Assembly (NCBI GenBank): GCA_032209605.1
Contig: JASFXZ010000003.1
Location: 37,226,762-37,290,761, forward strand
Origin: Mactromeris polynyma
Taxonomy: Eukaryota > Mollusca > Bivalvia > Venerida > Mactridae
Reading direction: 5' to 3'
Length of the DNA: 64,000 bases
Below, in pieces: positions 1-11,259 of the stretch. The notes under the pieces were generated by a model. That model was not told the origin of the DNA. It worked only from the letters and a program-made list of their open reading frames with translations, and searched no databases. The position numbers and the translations under genes were made by a program. Numbering within the stretch: the stretch's first letter is position 1; the number at the start of each line of letters is the position of its first letter.

Positions 1-1185
1 GTGAAAATATACGGCAAAATTTGGTAACCATGCCAAGACCAACAAGGGTAAGTATATTTTTTACCGACATATATTATTAGGTCTATAGTTGTTGCCCTTG
101 GATTATAAAAAAATAATAATTTTGTCTCACATCTTGTTTGTTAATTATTAGTCATTCACATTGCCATGTATATTTTAATACTCTAAGCAGGTTTTAGAAG
201 AATATGTTCCGACAGGGCCTGACTGATGAATGTAACTATGATGTCACTTACACCACATAGAGAAATCTTGAAACATATAATGTAAATATGTATACCAGTG
301 ACTTAATAAACATGTCATACATAATCATTGGTGCTTGGGCGTTTGGAAATCGTGTGCTATAAACCAGTAGAAGGTATTTAGTTACATAGTCATCTAGTGA
401 CCTGGTACGGTATACCTGATCAGTAGCAATCATACATGGCGAGGCGAACACGAGTCGGGTATGAAATATACCCGTATCCCGTAACGGGTCACTAGATGAC
501 TATGGAACGAACTTGCCGCACCGACGAGCATGTTTCTTTACCAATTCACGCAAGTGAGAGTACATGTGATAAGCGAATCAATATAAGTATTTCCATACCA
601 AAGTAAGCTATCCATTTTCATACCAACCTAATGATGTAAAATGCAAATCAATGATGTCGCATTTAAGGACAATTCGACTCACATGACAGACAATTTTATC
701 CTAAATGGACAGGGGTATTCAGAATCAATGATTGTAGAATGCTCTTTGATTCACCCTACACTGGTATGCGACAACAAATCATGTTTGTTGTTGGCCTAGT
801 TTGTTTCAAAGACGACACTCAACTGTTACGTAATCAATCTAACATTTAATTAATTGATAATCTTAGTTCCGTGACCCCAGTCGGTTTCACAGAACGTCTA
901 ATCTAGAGCAGGTTATGTTCATTTATGCACTCATTTTTGTACAAAAATGTCTATCTGGTAATGTGTCCTAGTATTCGGTTGATATCTCCATTTGTTCGAA
1001 GTCTAAACTTTGAATGTCACCCGATGCGCGATTAAATAGCATGTTTACTTCTCACGCGACCTTGACATCAACCTCATTACTGTCTAAACGGATTAATGAT
1101 TGACGCGAAATAACTACTGTTATCAACATTTTCATAAAGTTTCAATTACGTGTCCAATGTCTATCAATCTATGACGAGAAAAAAA
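1..1185. repeat. Dispersed repeat, copy 1 (second copy 25262-27480)
   Basis: From the left edge to about position 1185 the sequence can be followed at high identity in 25262-27480. Shared landmarks, in order, are a stretch around 'ttggtaacca', 'gacatatattattaggtcta', 'atgttccgacagggcctgac' and 'caatgtctatc'. Copy 2 carries a 1.02-kb insertion and an 80-bp patch that this copy lacks, so this copy represents the empty site. The left end may continue outside the window. No coding potential was recognised. The family is unknown to me. Confidence 0.8.
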
Positions 1186-1190
1186 AATTC

Positions 1191-1740
1191 ATAAGGGATT
1201 TCGCCAGTTTAACTCCATTATTGTCCCCGGTTCTTCTTCTCACCTGGTATTGAGCTCAAGTTGACGTGGTAAGTGAAAACCAGGTATTCACGTTCGGAAG
1301 ATTAAACGGTTAACCGGTTAGCAATATAACCGAATATTGACATCCCTAGTAAATACGATAAAATATATTGACCAATATTTTTGGAAGAGACCTTGCATGC
1401 AAAAATTGATTCAATTGTAAACTTGCGAAATGTAAGTTACTTTACGGAAACTAGCATGTTTACATATAAAGGATGAACTAGAAGGCAATTAGTCTGAAAA
1501 TATAATACAGACATAAACACATACATGTTGTTTCGATTACGGCGAATAATATCGTTCTATAGTTATGTTTCGTAAGATACAAACGTTATACCAACAGTTT
1601 CCTGTATTTTGTTTCGACAGGAAATAATCTTGAGTTTTCTGTTTCTGTTTTATTTCTTTATTATTGTAATGTTTGGATATTGAAATTAAGTATCTATATC
1701 TATATAATGGAATACAGAAAACTGTCATGTCAAAAATGTT
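1191..1740. other. Non-coding stretch, nothing recognised
   Basis: AT-rich sequence with no supported exon, RNA gene or terminal repeat. The small open frames here have no recognisable composition. Confidence 0.5.
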
Positions 1741-1743
1741 GAT

Positions 1744-2000
1744 CTGTTTTAACCTTTGGGAGTTCAGTCGAGGGACTTATTTAATTGATGGGTATACATT
1801 ACATGTGTTCGTAATCGTTACAAAATACGTTGCGTTTGCGGTACTAGCATGAAAAAAGACAATAACATCCCTGGGCTAGGAGTCGAACTATACAATTGTA
1901 TAAGTCAACGCTCATATTATGTCCATGTATAATGACGCTACCATTCCGGTTAAATGTAAGGCAGAATATTATGGTTCCTTACAACTTAACTAAATACATA
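1744..2000 (-). repeat. tRNA-headed SINE-like repeat, copy 1 (second copy 41815-42055)
   Basis: The block aligns with 41815-42055: both share 'tttgggagttcag', 'ttgatgggtatac', a central 'acaattgta' segment and 'taaggcagaat'. On the minus strand the segment at about 1877-1947 contains AGTTCGACTCC, close to the RNA polymerase III B box. This suggests a tRNA-derived head reading leftwards, although the A box is poor. It is most likely an old SINE family. Confidence 0.45.
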
Positions 2001-4500
2001 TTTTATTCCGTACTGTATTGGCAGTTGACAAGGTAAATGGTTTTGTAAATCTAACGGCGGGGTACGAAATATTTAGACTGAGTTTTGACATTTAACTCAA
2101 TTAGAATATTCGTTTTTCATTTCGAACGAATATTCGATCGACACAACTTAGACAAAAAAAATTAAAAAATCATATTTCATATACCAAAGTTCCTTACGTG
2201 CTGTGTGTATTCTACTTTTGTTTTCACCAGAAGTTAAGACTCTGACGAATGAAGTTATTGCAGTTAACAGATCATCTTCTAAATGCCAATATTCGTGTCT
2301 ATGAATATCTTTGGGAAGTGTTTATATGTTCTGTTTTCGTCTGTTGTTCATTATTTTGCAAATAAAGCATTCTGTTCTGTTATTTTTAAGATGTAACAAC
2401 CCAACGTGTTTCAAGTTTTAATACACGTATTCTACGTTTATCATTTATGCATTTCATAAATATACGAAATCTAGAACTACATGATAAATTAGTATGCAAA
2501 TTATGTTGTTTCCCGTCACCTCATTTTTTCGGCATGTTTCTTTTCTCAATTACATCTTTGATCTTCCTTAATTAAAAAGCGAGTCATTAAATCAAGTCCG
2601 TGTCGGTGGTTTGCGAGCTGATTTTCTTTCGGCAAATAATTTCGAATTTCAAAACGTGTTTACACGTAAATACGCAATTCCTTTGCAGAGTTATCGTTCC
2701 TTACACTCACTCTCATAAATGTAATGATAGCCGATAGTGTAAGAGAGTGGTAAATACGCTCACACACAGCGCTTTGATTCCACTACCATTACATTCGCAC
2801 GCTGCTGTATTACCCAGTATATTTTGATATTTGACCTTACGAAATCACTGTTCGTTCCTGATACTAAATTTCACTGGTCGGCACGATCACGTGACTACTG
2901 AGTTTACAAGAAATGCATTGATGCAACGCTTCCAAGGGCGCCGCAAAACTGGTGCACAATGTTTTGGAATAGCGTAATGGCGGGAAAATGTTTTGGAATA
3001 GTCCATTTTCACACTATCATTGGTGTGTATTTCCTTTTTAACACCGTAACTTGCATGAATATCCACGTTACAAGTACCACTGTGTTAATATTGATTTAAG
3101 TAAAAGTGAAAATGAACATTTTTATAATTAATTTTTTATTATTTTATCTTCGACACCTAACACACATGCTGTTTATGTAGAATCGTCCTATTTTTCGGGG
3201 ATCATAAACATATCGTTTTAACTTTGTAAAAGACATTTATTCGACAATATTAATGCATTAATTTTTTTTATTTCTAAATCATAAAAATACAAAAAGTAAC
3301 GTGTAATATTTACTGCAGTTTAACCCTTAATAAAAAAATAGATTCAGTAATAAATAGATGCTCCTACCATAGTCTCAAAAATTTCGTGATTCCATTAAAG
3401 GCGTTTGCGACAGAGAGTAGCTTTCCAGACAGACGAGTAATGGTGTTAATTTCCTGACCAATTACTGATTGATTACTGTCGATATTCTCTGGGATATTTT
3501 ATCGTCTGTCTAAATATACTATAAAAACGACAAGAAGCGTAATCTTTGTGGAATAAAGCTGATATCGTCTGTTTAAATTTAGTTCTAGAGCAAATGTTAT
3601 TGCCTACAAAGTTCCGAATATAATCTTACATACTATTATCATCTGTCATATCCTGCCATATCAAGTATGGTTTGCAGATATAACTTCATTTAATCTAATA
3701 CATTAGCGCCCGCCGTGCAATCAAAAAGTGCGAACATCTATCAACTACTGATTTATCAAAAAAACTTATCCGCCGCAGTTCCCAACCCTCCATATATACA
3801 GACCCCTTTGCCAAAACTGTGCTGGTTCGGTTAAAAAGTTTATATACACAGGTAATCAGTACAAACAGAATTTGTCAGAAACAAGAAAAAATTGTCCGAA
3901 AACAGTCAGTCCTTTCAGTTTGATTTAAAAAAACTGGAACTAAAATCCAGATTAATGTAAATCAACAAGAGACAATCCATAAGCATGTACAGAATGAAAC
4001 TATAAATGACATATAAAGATGTTTTTTAATTAATTATTTGTGTCTCCATCTCTTACAAGTTATTTCCACTTTTTGAAGCTGACCGACACATTTGTATCCC
4101 GCTTTTCAAAAGCTTGGCAGAACACTGAAAGTATAACCATTCCTTATAAACCTATTTATCAGTTTAACAAATAACTGATTAAAGTTACAACTGTTACGAA
4201 TTTTGCGATTTTTATATAACAGATCTGATATTTTATTCGTACCAAAGAACAAATGATTTGTTGGATGGCCCTATCCTCTGAATGAAGCTTTTCCCAACCT
4301 GCTGTGAAAGTGAATCAGATATATTCAGGTCTTTAACTTAAATTAAATATAGTCTTTCCAAATGTCAGGAAGTTTGACTCAAATCCGTACTCGCTTTGTA
4401 GTGGGCGAGGACTTTACAACTGTTTGGTTCTTACCTTTCACAGATGTACTGGTCGCTTTTGACATAAAAATGACCAACTCGGTTATTCAATTCATCACTC
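2001..4500. other. Non-coding stretch, nothing recognised
   Basis: About 2.5 kb of AT-rich sequence. The word 'aatgttttggaatag' occurs twice near 2957-3001. No exon, RNA gene or element end could be supported. Confidence 0.5.
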
Positions 4501-4504
4501 AAGA

Positions 4505-4575
4505 GCCCCCCGGTTAGTCGGTAGACCGTTCCACTGCTAAGCTGAAGGTAGTTGGTTCGAGCCACTGGTCAATCT
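4505..4575 (+). repeat. tRNA-like SINE head
   Basis: The segment contains an A-box-like 'ttagtcggtagacc' followed, at a tRNA-like distance, by the B-box match 'ggttcgagcc'. The body does not fold as a convincing functional tRNA, so it reads best as the head of a tRNA-derived SINE on the plus strand. Confidence 0.5.
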
Positions 4576-4910
4576 ACATTTTACTATATTTACTTGGCTA
4601 TAAGATTGGGCCCATTAAACAATGTTATATAGACGTTATATGTGGAAGTATATTGACCGTGCTATAAGGTGATTAACATTCCTCATGATTCAACGCTTCA
4701 GTTGATGACACAATATATATTATATTTGTACAGTGTTTGACATCTTTTCTGATTTGATTTAATTAAATAATAATATCATATTTAAGCAAAGACACTGGTT
4801 CGTGTTTTTGCTGTAAGTTAACGATGTTGTGTACTAGACTGTTCAACATTTGAGAAGGATGCTTGTGCTATCTACATCTTCAGTTAATTTTTCCTTTAAC
4901 CATTTTACAG

Positions 4911-5082
4911 ATGTAGAGCAATGTATGCATTCAAACGCCAGAATGAGGATGAGTTGGAATTGTTGGAGGGTGATGAAGTATACGTCATGGAGAAATGTGA
5001 TGATGGATGGTATATCTGTACATCTGGTAGAACTGGAATGTTCGGTACCTTCCCTTGAAATTATGTCACAAAAGTGCAATAG
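4911..5082 (+). pseudogene. Terminal SH3-domain exon, sorbin/vinexin-like, with internal TGA
   Basis: A pyrimidine-rich tract ending in 'cattttacag' precedes an open frame that begins C-R-A-M-Y-A-F and reads as an SH3 domain. The ALYDY-like start, the acidic [11 protein letters not shown] turn, [10 protein letters not shown] and the FGTFP-x-NYV end are all present. This arrangement is typical of the last SH3 domain of the sorbin/CAP/vinexin family, actin- and focal-adhesion-linked adaptors that bind proline-rich partners. The codon between FGTFP and NYV, normally glycine, is TGA (5056-5058). A second stop (TAG 5080-5082) follows NYVTKVQ, where the family's proteins normally end. No upstream exons were found within about 4 kb. 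It is either a duplicated orphan last exon that is now a pseudogene, or a real terminal exon carrying a nonsense change or sequencing error. Confidence 0.7.
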
Positions 5083-5094
5083 CCTTGCTCTTTA

Positions 5095-5550
5095 ATAGGT
5101 ATGGAAAACTGTCTTAATAAAATAAAATCGATAATGTACAAACTGTGTTGTACATCCTGCGTATATTTGTATGTTGTGTAAATAACCATGTAGATTCATA
5201 GAACTGTCCGTTTGCTATTCTCTGAAGGTTATTAAGATATTGTTTGTGACAGAAGGAAAATAACTCATAAAGTTAACAATATTATGACAAGTGTGATCTT
5301 TTATTTCTTATTGTTTTTCTTACCTGTGGAAATGTGACACAAAGTGAAATAAGGTGATAGATTGTTTTCTATGAAATATTGTCTTCGTAAATTATAGACA
5401 CTTTATAAAATATGGTAGTTTTTTTTCAAGAACAGTGTTATGTTATGATATTATTATGGAGATCATGTCGCATAATAAGTTGTCGTCTGGTCGCTGTTTG
5501 TATGAAATTTTGTGTAATTTTATGAGGTGATTTATGATGATGGTCAGAGC
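5095..5550. other. Non-coding stretch after the SH3 exon
   Basis: AT-rich sequence with AATAAA-like words (for example near 5119) that could serve as polyadenylation signals for the upstream exon. Nothing else was recognised. Confidence 0.35.
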
Positions 5551-5870
5551 TCAATCACCAGCTCTGGCGTCTACCTTTGACCCTTCAGTTCTGGCAGTAT
5601 AACGACTCATATACTCAAAGGATAGTGAGGGGGCTGTATAATCTTTTCCGATCTCTATGGTCTCAACATATACTGATGTCTCAATTGCTTTTTTTTCAGC
5701 AACGATTGTGTAGCTGACCCATTCAGTTGGTTCAGTAACTTTGGTAATAACCCTAAGTTATAGCATTCTTGACAACTCTTTCATAACCATTTGCTGCAAA
5801 GTTACAGGTTATGTGCATTCCATATCTGCGTTTGAATTTGCAAGGATAGCAGTTATTCCAAAACCAAGAC
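5551..5870 (-). pseudogene. Degenerate open segment, possibly a Gypsy-type reverse transcriptase scrap
   Basis: On the minus strand two adjoining frames read as protein-like sequence. One part contains V-T-E-P-T-E-W-V-S followed by an E-K-K, which resembles the start of Gypsy/Ty3 reverse transcriptases. The sequence after it does not match that domain well, and a frame change is needed about 200 bp in. It could equally be a decayed unrelated gene. The assignment is tentative. Confidence 0.25.
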
Positions 5871-5879
5871 TTTTCCTGA

Positions 5880-6750
5880 ATGTTTGTACGTTTACTTGAC
5901 TCTCTGTGTCTACTTTCAATTTTACGTTAATTTTAATATAACAAGACTTCTACCTCAAAAGGTGGAAATACATACCCGTTAATTCCACCGGATTCCAAAC
6001 TATTAACAGCAATGTCCTTTGTTTCAAACCTACGGAGTTATTAAAATATGAAATAAACATTTTAGTAACACTTGATTTGCATACATATTAAAAATGGTGC
6101 CTCGGTTTGAATTAAAACACTGTTATCTTTTGATTAAGCACACTTGATTCTTGTAATGCTGCATGTTATATATGTATACTACATACAGTTCTGGCATTCA
6201 TTTTGACTTGTGCATGGCCTTCGCTACCGTAATTGAACGTTCTTGCCCATGACCTTAGGAGTTATACCCAGTAGTACTCCAGTCCCATGTTGACAGTTGA
6301 GATTGCTGTTTGTAGTTAGAACATCCCTTTCCCGTATCGATTTCTGGGCATACTTGAATGAATTGCATATTGTTGTGGCTATATTGAGTGTAAAGTCTTT
6401 CTCTTCGGTGAGTTAGTTTTTCTCTTATGTGCTAGGATGCTATACCGAACACTAATCTGTCATGGACCATACCACTTCTGACAACATGCTAAGTTACTGT
6501 TCTAAGCTACGAATACAGAACGACAATCAGTGTGTTCTATGTTATTGCAACTGCTAAGAACGAGCATACAAATAGTGATTGAAGCTTTTGGGTATATATA
6601 GATGTATACATGAGAAGGGAGGCAACTCTTAAAACCTTAGGAACTGTGTTAATTTGCTTTTTTATTTTGTAACAGAGTTGTTCGTTTTTAATCAATTTTA
6701 TTTTGTCAAGCAAGCGATATAAAGTGTAAGTAAAGACACTTTTTTTTTTG
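5880..6750. other. Non-coding stretch, nothing recognised
   Basis: AT-rich, no exon signal and no repeat partner seen in the window. Confidence 0.4.
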
Positions 6751-6757
6751 TATTTGC

Positions 6758-7040
6758 GTTTATTTATCGTCTCCACCGGTTTCCCATATGGGCGACGCCT
6801 CCGGAAGAATGTTAGTCATATTAAATTTTTGGAGAATAGTGCATGATACAGGAAATGCCTTAGTTCCAGAAGCACCCCTGGTTCATTTACGTGCTTGATG
6901 TAAAGCATCAAGCACGGGACCTTGGTTTTTAAAGTCTCGTCCGAAAGACTTATAGTACCGTCAGTGATGGAGCGGGGAATCTAACCTGCGATCCCTAGAT
7001 TACTAGTCCAGCGCGTTACCACTGGACTATGGATCCGCTA
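6758..7040 (-). repeat. tRNA-derived SINE, copy 1 (second copy 43413-43692)
   Basis: About 280 bp aligns over its full length with 43413-43692. Read on the minus strand it begins with a tRNA-like head (A-box-like 'tagtccagtggtaacgc', B-box remnant 'ggttagattcc'). A conserved body follows with 'tcggacgagac', 'gcttctggaact' and 'ccggaggcgtcgcc', and it ends near 'gataaata'. The B box is mutated here relative to the other copy. I recognise the composition as a bivalve tRNA SINE but cannot name the family. Confidence 0.75.
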
Positions 7041-7269
7041 CAGTAAAGACACAATTTTGGGGGTCCCTTATATATCCTCAGGTTGTTAACCAGTCACCCT
7101 TGGTTTCCAACCTGGTTACTATGTTTAAATGAACAACATTTTATGTCTCAAAAGTTTTGCAGAATGTTCATATCTGTCACAGTATGTAAAGACATTTGGG
7201 TCTATGGCTAATCACGCTACGGAGTTATTTCTATTCAGACTCCTACGCAGTGATCTCCCCTTACATGTA

Positions 7270-7490
7270 TCAGAGTTTCTGTAGTATATTGCGTAATTGG
7301 ATGACCGGCAGTCGAAATATTTAGGTTTTTATGTTGTACAAAACATGTGCATACTTCAAGTTGCGCCGACCATGTCAGCATAAAATATGGTCTAATGATT
7401 GCTGGACATACTAAATTCTCCACGGACTGGCACTTTGGACTTTGGAAGTCGAAGTGGAGGTACTTCGATTTAATCATAGTTTTGATCATA
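7270..7490 (+). pseudogene. Fragment resembling a DUF7869-type transposon protein
   Basis: In one plus-strand frame (about 7395-7490) the translation reads A-G-H-T-K-F-S-T-D-W-H-F-G-L-W-K. This matches my memory of the AGHTKF-x-x-DW-x-FGL signature in DUF7869 proteins encoded by animal transposons. Just upstream, another frame gives L-R-N-W-M-T-G-S-R-N-I, close to the preceding block of the same domain. The two pieces are out of frame and lie within a short fragment, so this is a decayed copy. Confidence 0.4.
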
Positions 7491-7499
7491 CCCTGAAGT

Positions 7500-8750
7500 A
7501 GCTTTATATAATTATTTAACCGTTATTGTTAGGTAGTGACATGCAGAGATGAAGTGTACATTCTTATGATAGTCTCTCTGAGATGCATAGACAATTTATT
7601 GGACTTGAATGACTTTCAATTACTAGTATTGTATTTGTCAATGTGTCTGTCAACAAACTTTCTGTAGCTCTTATTCTTTAATATGTAAGAGTATTATTTG
7701 TGTTCCCTTATTATTTAAACTCTTTGATCTTCCCTTTTTTATATAATCAACATTTGCATTAGTGTAATATTTCATTTAAGTTTTAACAGTTAAGAACTAA
7801 ATCATGACATACTTCATCCTTAAATTAGTAAGAAAAACTAATAACAGATTCAAAATTATTTTATTACATGGGCAAATATATTTCAGTCAAAGCCTTTAAA
7901 ATACAATTGTGTTTACTGCAATGTACTGCAACGCAGAAACGATTGAAGAAGTGGCTGTCACATAGATAGATCAGGTCACAACACACCTCAACTTATTGGT
8001 GACCCACACAAACCAGTTGTGTTCTATGATTGGAAGTCGGCAACAATACCAGGTGTGGTGATATGTAAGGTTCACGCCGATTATGTAGAAGAACAATACA
8101 ACTTAACTCGCCGTGAACATAAAAGGGCTTGATGCTGAACGTAAATGGCACTTATACAAAGAGATAAAAAACGTTTGTCTGAACGATAGAGCGAAAGATA
8201 GTGCGTGCCCTAAACCAATTATCGCAAAGCCAGAGCAAGTAAATGTTAAAGATAAAAAAAAACAAGTTTGGCACGGAATAGAAAAAAGTAATTTAATGTT
8301 AACAAAGTGCTGTAATTTAACTTGATATTTTTGAGATTATAGAGAACTTTGATTTAATTTGCTGTTGTTTTGAATGCTTCGTTTAGAGCCAAACTTATTA
8401 CCTGTTTGTGTTTGCATTCTGTATGTTTAAAATTTAATTTTTCTTTGTCTTCGATCCTGTGGTTAGGTAATTTTACATTTTAATTTGGAGTCAAGCTTTA
8501 GTTATTGTCTTCGAAACTGTGATCACTCGTCCAGCAAGTGTCTATCCGTTGCTGCTAGTGTTCACCGGCGCGTTACAAAACTGATAATAAAAGGAATATT
8601 TAAGAGTTAATACAGTTTGTATTTTATTTACATGTGTTTGCTGTTTATGCTTTTCGTTATATGTTTGTCAAATTCGAATCATACTGGACGGTTTTAATCG
8701 ACTGTAGCGTTTAATTCCCCCGTAGTATTCGGTCACCACACTGTCGATGG
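7500..8750. other. Non-coding stretch, nothing recognised
   Basis: AT-rich. A short lysine-rich open frame at 8113-8325 has no recognisable motif and is not supported as a gene. Confidence 0.4.
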
Positions 8751-8759
8751 TGCATATTG

Positions 8760-9516
8760 CCTCAGATCTTATTAACACCGAATCTAGAACCTAGAAACAA
8801 CATTGGTAAAGAACATTTTCTGTACTTAAATTGGTTGCCAGTCTTCAGAAGGGTTGAACAAATAGCACTATGGCATGTCTTTAAGATTAGTAACAACATA
8901 TCTCCCAGCTACATGCAAGAGCATTTTATTCAACAAGGTTCAGGGTCAATTGCCAACTGTCCTCTTGCACTGATAGTTATTATTTTTCTGACAACAAGAG
9001 GTTTATACCTCGAAAGGTTAAATCATTTAGTAAACCTTATTTCGCTTAAAATGATTGTTCTCTTTGGAATAGCTTACCACAGGAAGTAAGAGACACCAAT
9101 GTTCTGTCTTGTTTTAAGTCTAAGGATAAAACACATCTAATGTATCTGTAGGTCTGTATTTTTATTTTACGCAATTCTCTTAAATTCTCTTAAAATACTT
9201 TAATTTAAATATGTTTTATTTCTTTAGAAAAACATGGCATTTCTTAACAATCCAGTGCATTTTATTGCTCTAATAGTTGTCGACAGCCTCATTTGTCTGT
9301 AGTATATATTTATTATTATTTATTTAATGCCATATGTCTTGCTATGTCACTAGATCAACATGTATATTGTCAAGGCCCACAATGGAATAAGGGAGTAATT
9401 ATCCATTTTTGTGTTATCATTTTCATACAATGTAAATGACATGGTTTTATGTTTTATATTGTAATGCTATGTGATTCGTGCGTTTCATGATAAAAACATA
9501 TATCTATCTATCTGCC
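8760..9516 (+). pseudogene. LINE 3' fragment (reverse transcriptase C-terminal region)
   Basis: The frame at 8757-9089 contains H-F-L-Y-L-N-W-L-P-V and a V-E-Q-I-A-L-W-H-V-F-K-I-x-N block, the conserved post-reverse-transcriptase region of CR1/L2-like LINEs. A later frame gives a degraded 'SLWNSLPQEVRD'-like block near 9060-9090. The fragment ends in a short tail with 'atctatctatctg' at about 9500-9512. It is 5' truncated and frameshifted, as expected of a dead LINE copy. Confidence 0.6.
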
Positions 9517-9519
9517 TCG

Positions 9520-11180
9520 CACAGTCCCCTCGCTGTTGTGATGTTGTCGTTAATTCATACGTGAACACTTTCAGCCATTTATTGTTTAAAATACGAATGT
9601 CTGACATATCTAAATTTAATTGTTGACGAAGGGTTTTGTCAGTAAATAAGAAAACTCAATCTTCCGGATTTTCAGACGCACTCATATCACATGCGGTAGT
9701 TGATGGACAAAACAACAAAACCAACTTTACGATCTCTAGATTAGTACAACCTGTACATGTATCAGGGAGGGTTTTGATAATAAATAATATCCCCGTCGAA
9801 GCAAACATTAATATCGCTGAATTTCATTTTATATCTGTCTTCGAAAATACATTGCTACCACTGAAGACTTGTGGCAAATGCTATTGAATGTAATGTCTAC
9901 TGACAAAACGTGTTATGATTTGTTCTAAACAACACCTATTGTACTGAGATAATTATTTATCATCAAAGTTCACAGAAAATTTCTGATTCCGTTTTTGATG
10001 GCTTCACTCGATTCAGAAGCACGTCAATACTAAATAAACAGAACAACTTTGTGTGACATGAAATGCCATTTAGGTGAAAAAATGTAATGCAGTATAAAAT
10101 ATAATTTTATTATCTGAAGCAGAATACAAATGGGGCTCAAGTATACAGTTACAATTACAAGTTATTCAGAGATGAAATTGCATTGTCAACAATTATTCCG
10201 CAAATTAATCACCTTTCTTGGTACATCACAACAATACATATAGATACGAGTAAATACATTGTAATACACAATGTCAATACTTTTAATATAGCGTATCAGC
10301 CACGTAATTTCACGTGAATTTTTGTACGAATTGACAGTTCGTTTGAATTGATGCAATAGCAGACAGAAGGTCAAAAGCGATAGGTAATTTATGAATGTGA
10401 TGATTTATCATTGATTTACAGAATGTAATAAACAACTCATCCACTCTTTTAAACATTGAAAAGACACCATTATCGTAATTAACAGTCCAATAGAATTCCT
10501 ATTCGAAGCTATTGATACGGTTGTGGGAAGCGGGAATGCAAATATATCGGATTTTATTTCTTATCATGATTTGATCATGAAATTGGAAATGTATTCGCTG
10601 TCATGTGATTTTTTAAGGATAAACCGTACAAAGTGAAAAGTTTGAAAGAAAAGCATGGCTTACAATTTAACTTAGATATGTTGGTCGCAAAGTGTATATG
10701 GGAAACGAGTTAACTACAACCCCAAAGCTGTATCTGGCTATGTTATCGCAGGAAACAGTCCTTATAATTAGTGACGTTGTGCTTTCTGAAAGGGGAATAT
10801 GCGAAATCGATTTCCGGGATAAAGTGTACATTTCTGTCTTCAATGGCACAAACATGTAAATCACAGATCAATATCATAGTTTGTTTTTATATTACTGGTC
10901 AATGTGTCTGGTTTTCTGTCTGGAAATGTTTACGCCGCTTTGAGACGGGAATGTGACATAGAATATAGGTAAATATATAATTTTCAGAGAGAGGAATGGA
11001 GTCCAAGACAGACCCAAAAAATATTCACAGTAATTATTTCAATTTGGTCAGCTTTGCCACCCAACGTCATAAATATGCATGTAAAATTAATACGACAATA
11101 AATGCTTTTCCGTAAGAACAGATACAAAGGTGATTAATAGGTATTGAAATAAAGTCATGTTTGAAGTAACAAGAACAATC
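9520..11180. other. Non-coding stretch downstream of the ApoL-like gene
   Basis: No supported exon. The stretch is the 3' flank of the minus-strand ApoL-like gene and may include its 3' untranslated region near 11.1 kb. Confidence 0.4.
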
Positions 11181-11186
11181 GGTCAA

Positions 11187-11259
11187 TGGCGCTACCCGGA
11201 TTCGAACCCGGGTCTACTGATTGCCGATCCGTTATGCAAACCACTACCTCACAGCGACC
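11187..11259 (-). repeat. tRNA-like sequence (SINE head) overlapping the ApoL-like stop codon
   Basis: These 73 bases are tRNA-length. The T arm is excellent: GGGTTCGAATCC sits between perfectly pairing CCCGG/CCGGG arms. The A-box-like word is 'tgaggtagtggtttgc'. The acceptor arms pair only if one T is bulged, and the anticodon stem is weak, so a functional tRNA is unlikely and a tRNA-derived SINE head is preferred. It lies on the same strand as the ApoL-like gene and supplies that gene's last codons and stop. Confidence 0.55.

Noticed and set aside
9636..9887. 83-codon plus-strand frame as a gene
   Set aside because: Starts at TTG, has no splice or promoter context and no recognisable motif.
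11187..11259. A functional tRNA gene
   Set aside because: Length and T arm are right, but the acceptor stem needs a bulge and the anticodon stem is weak; better as a SINE head.
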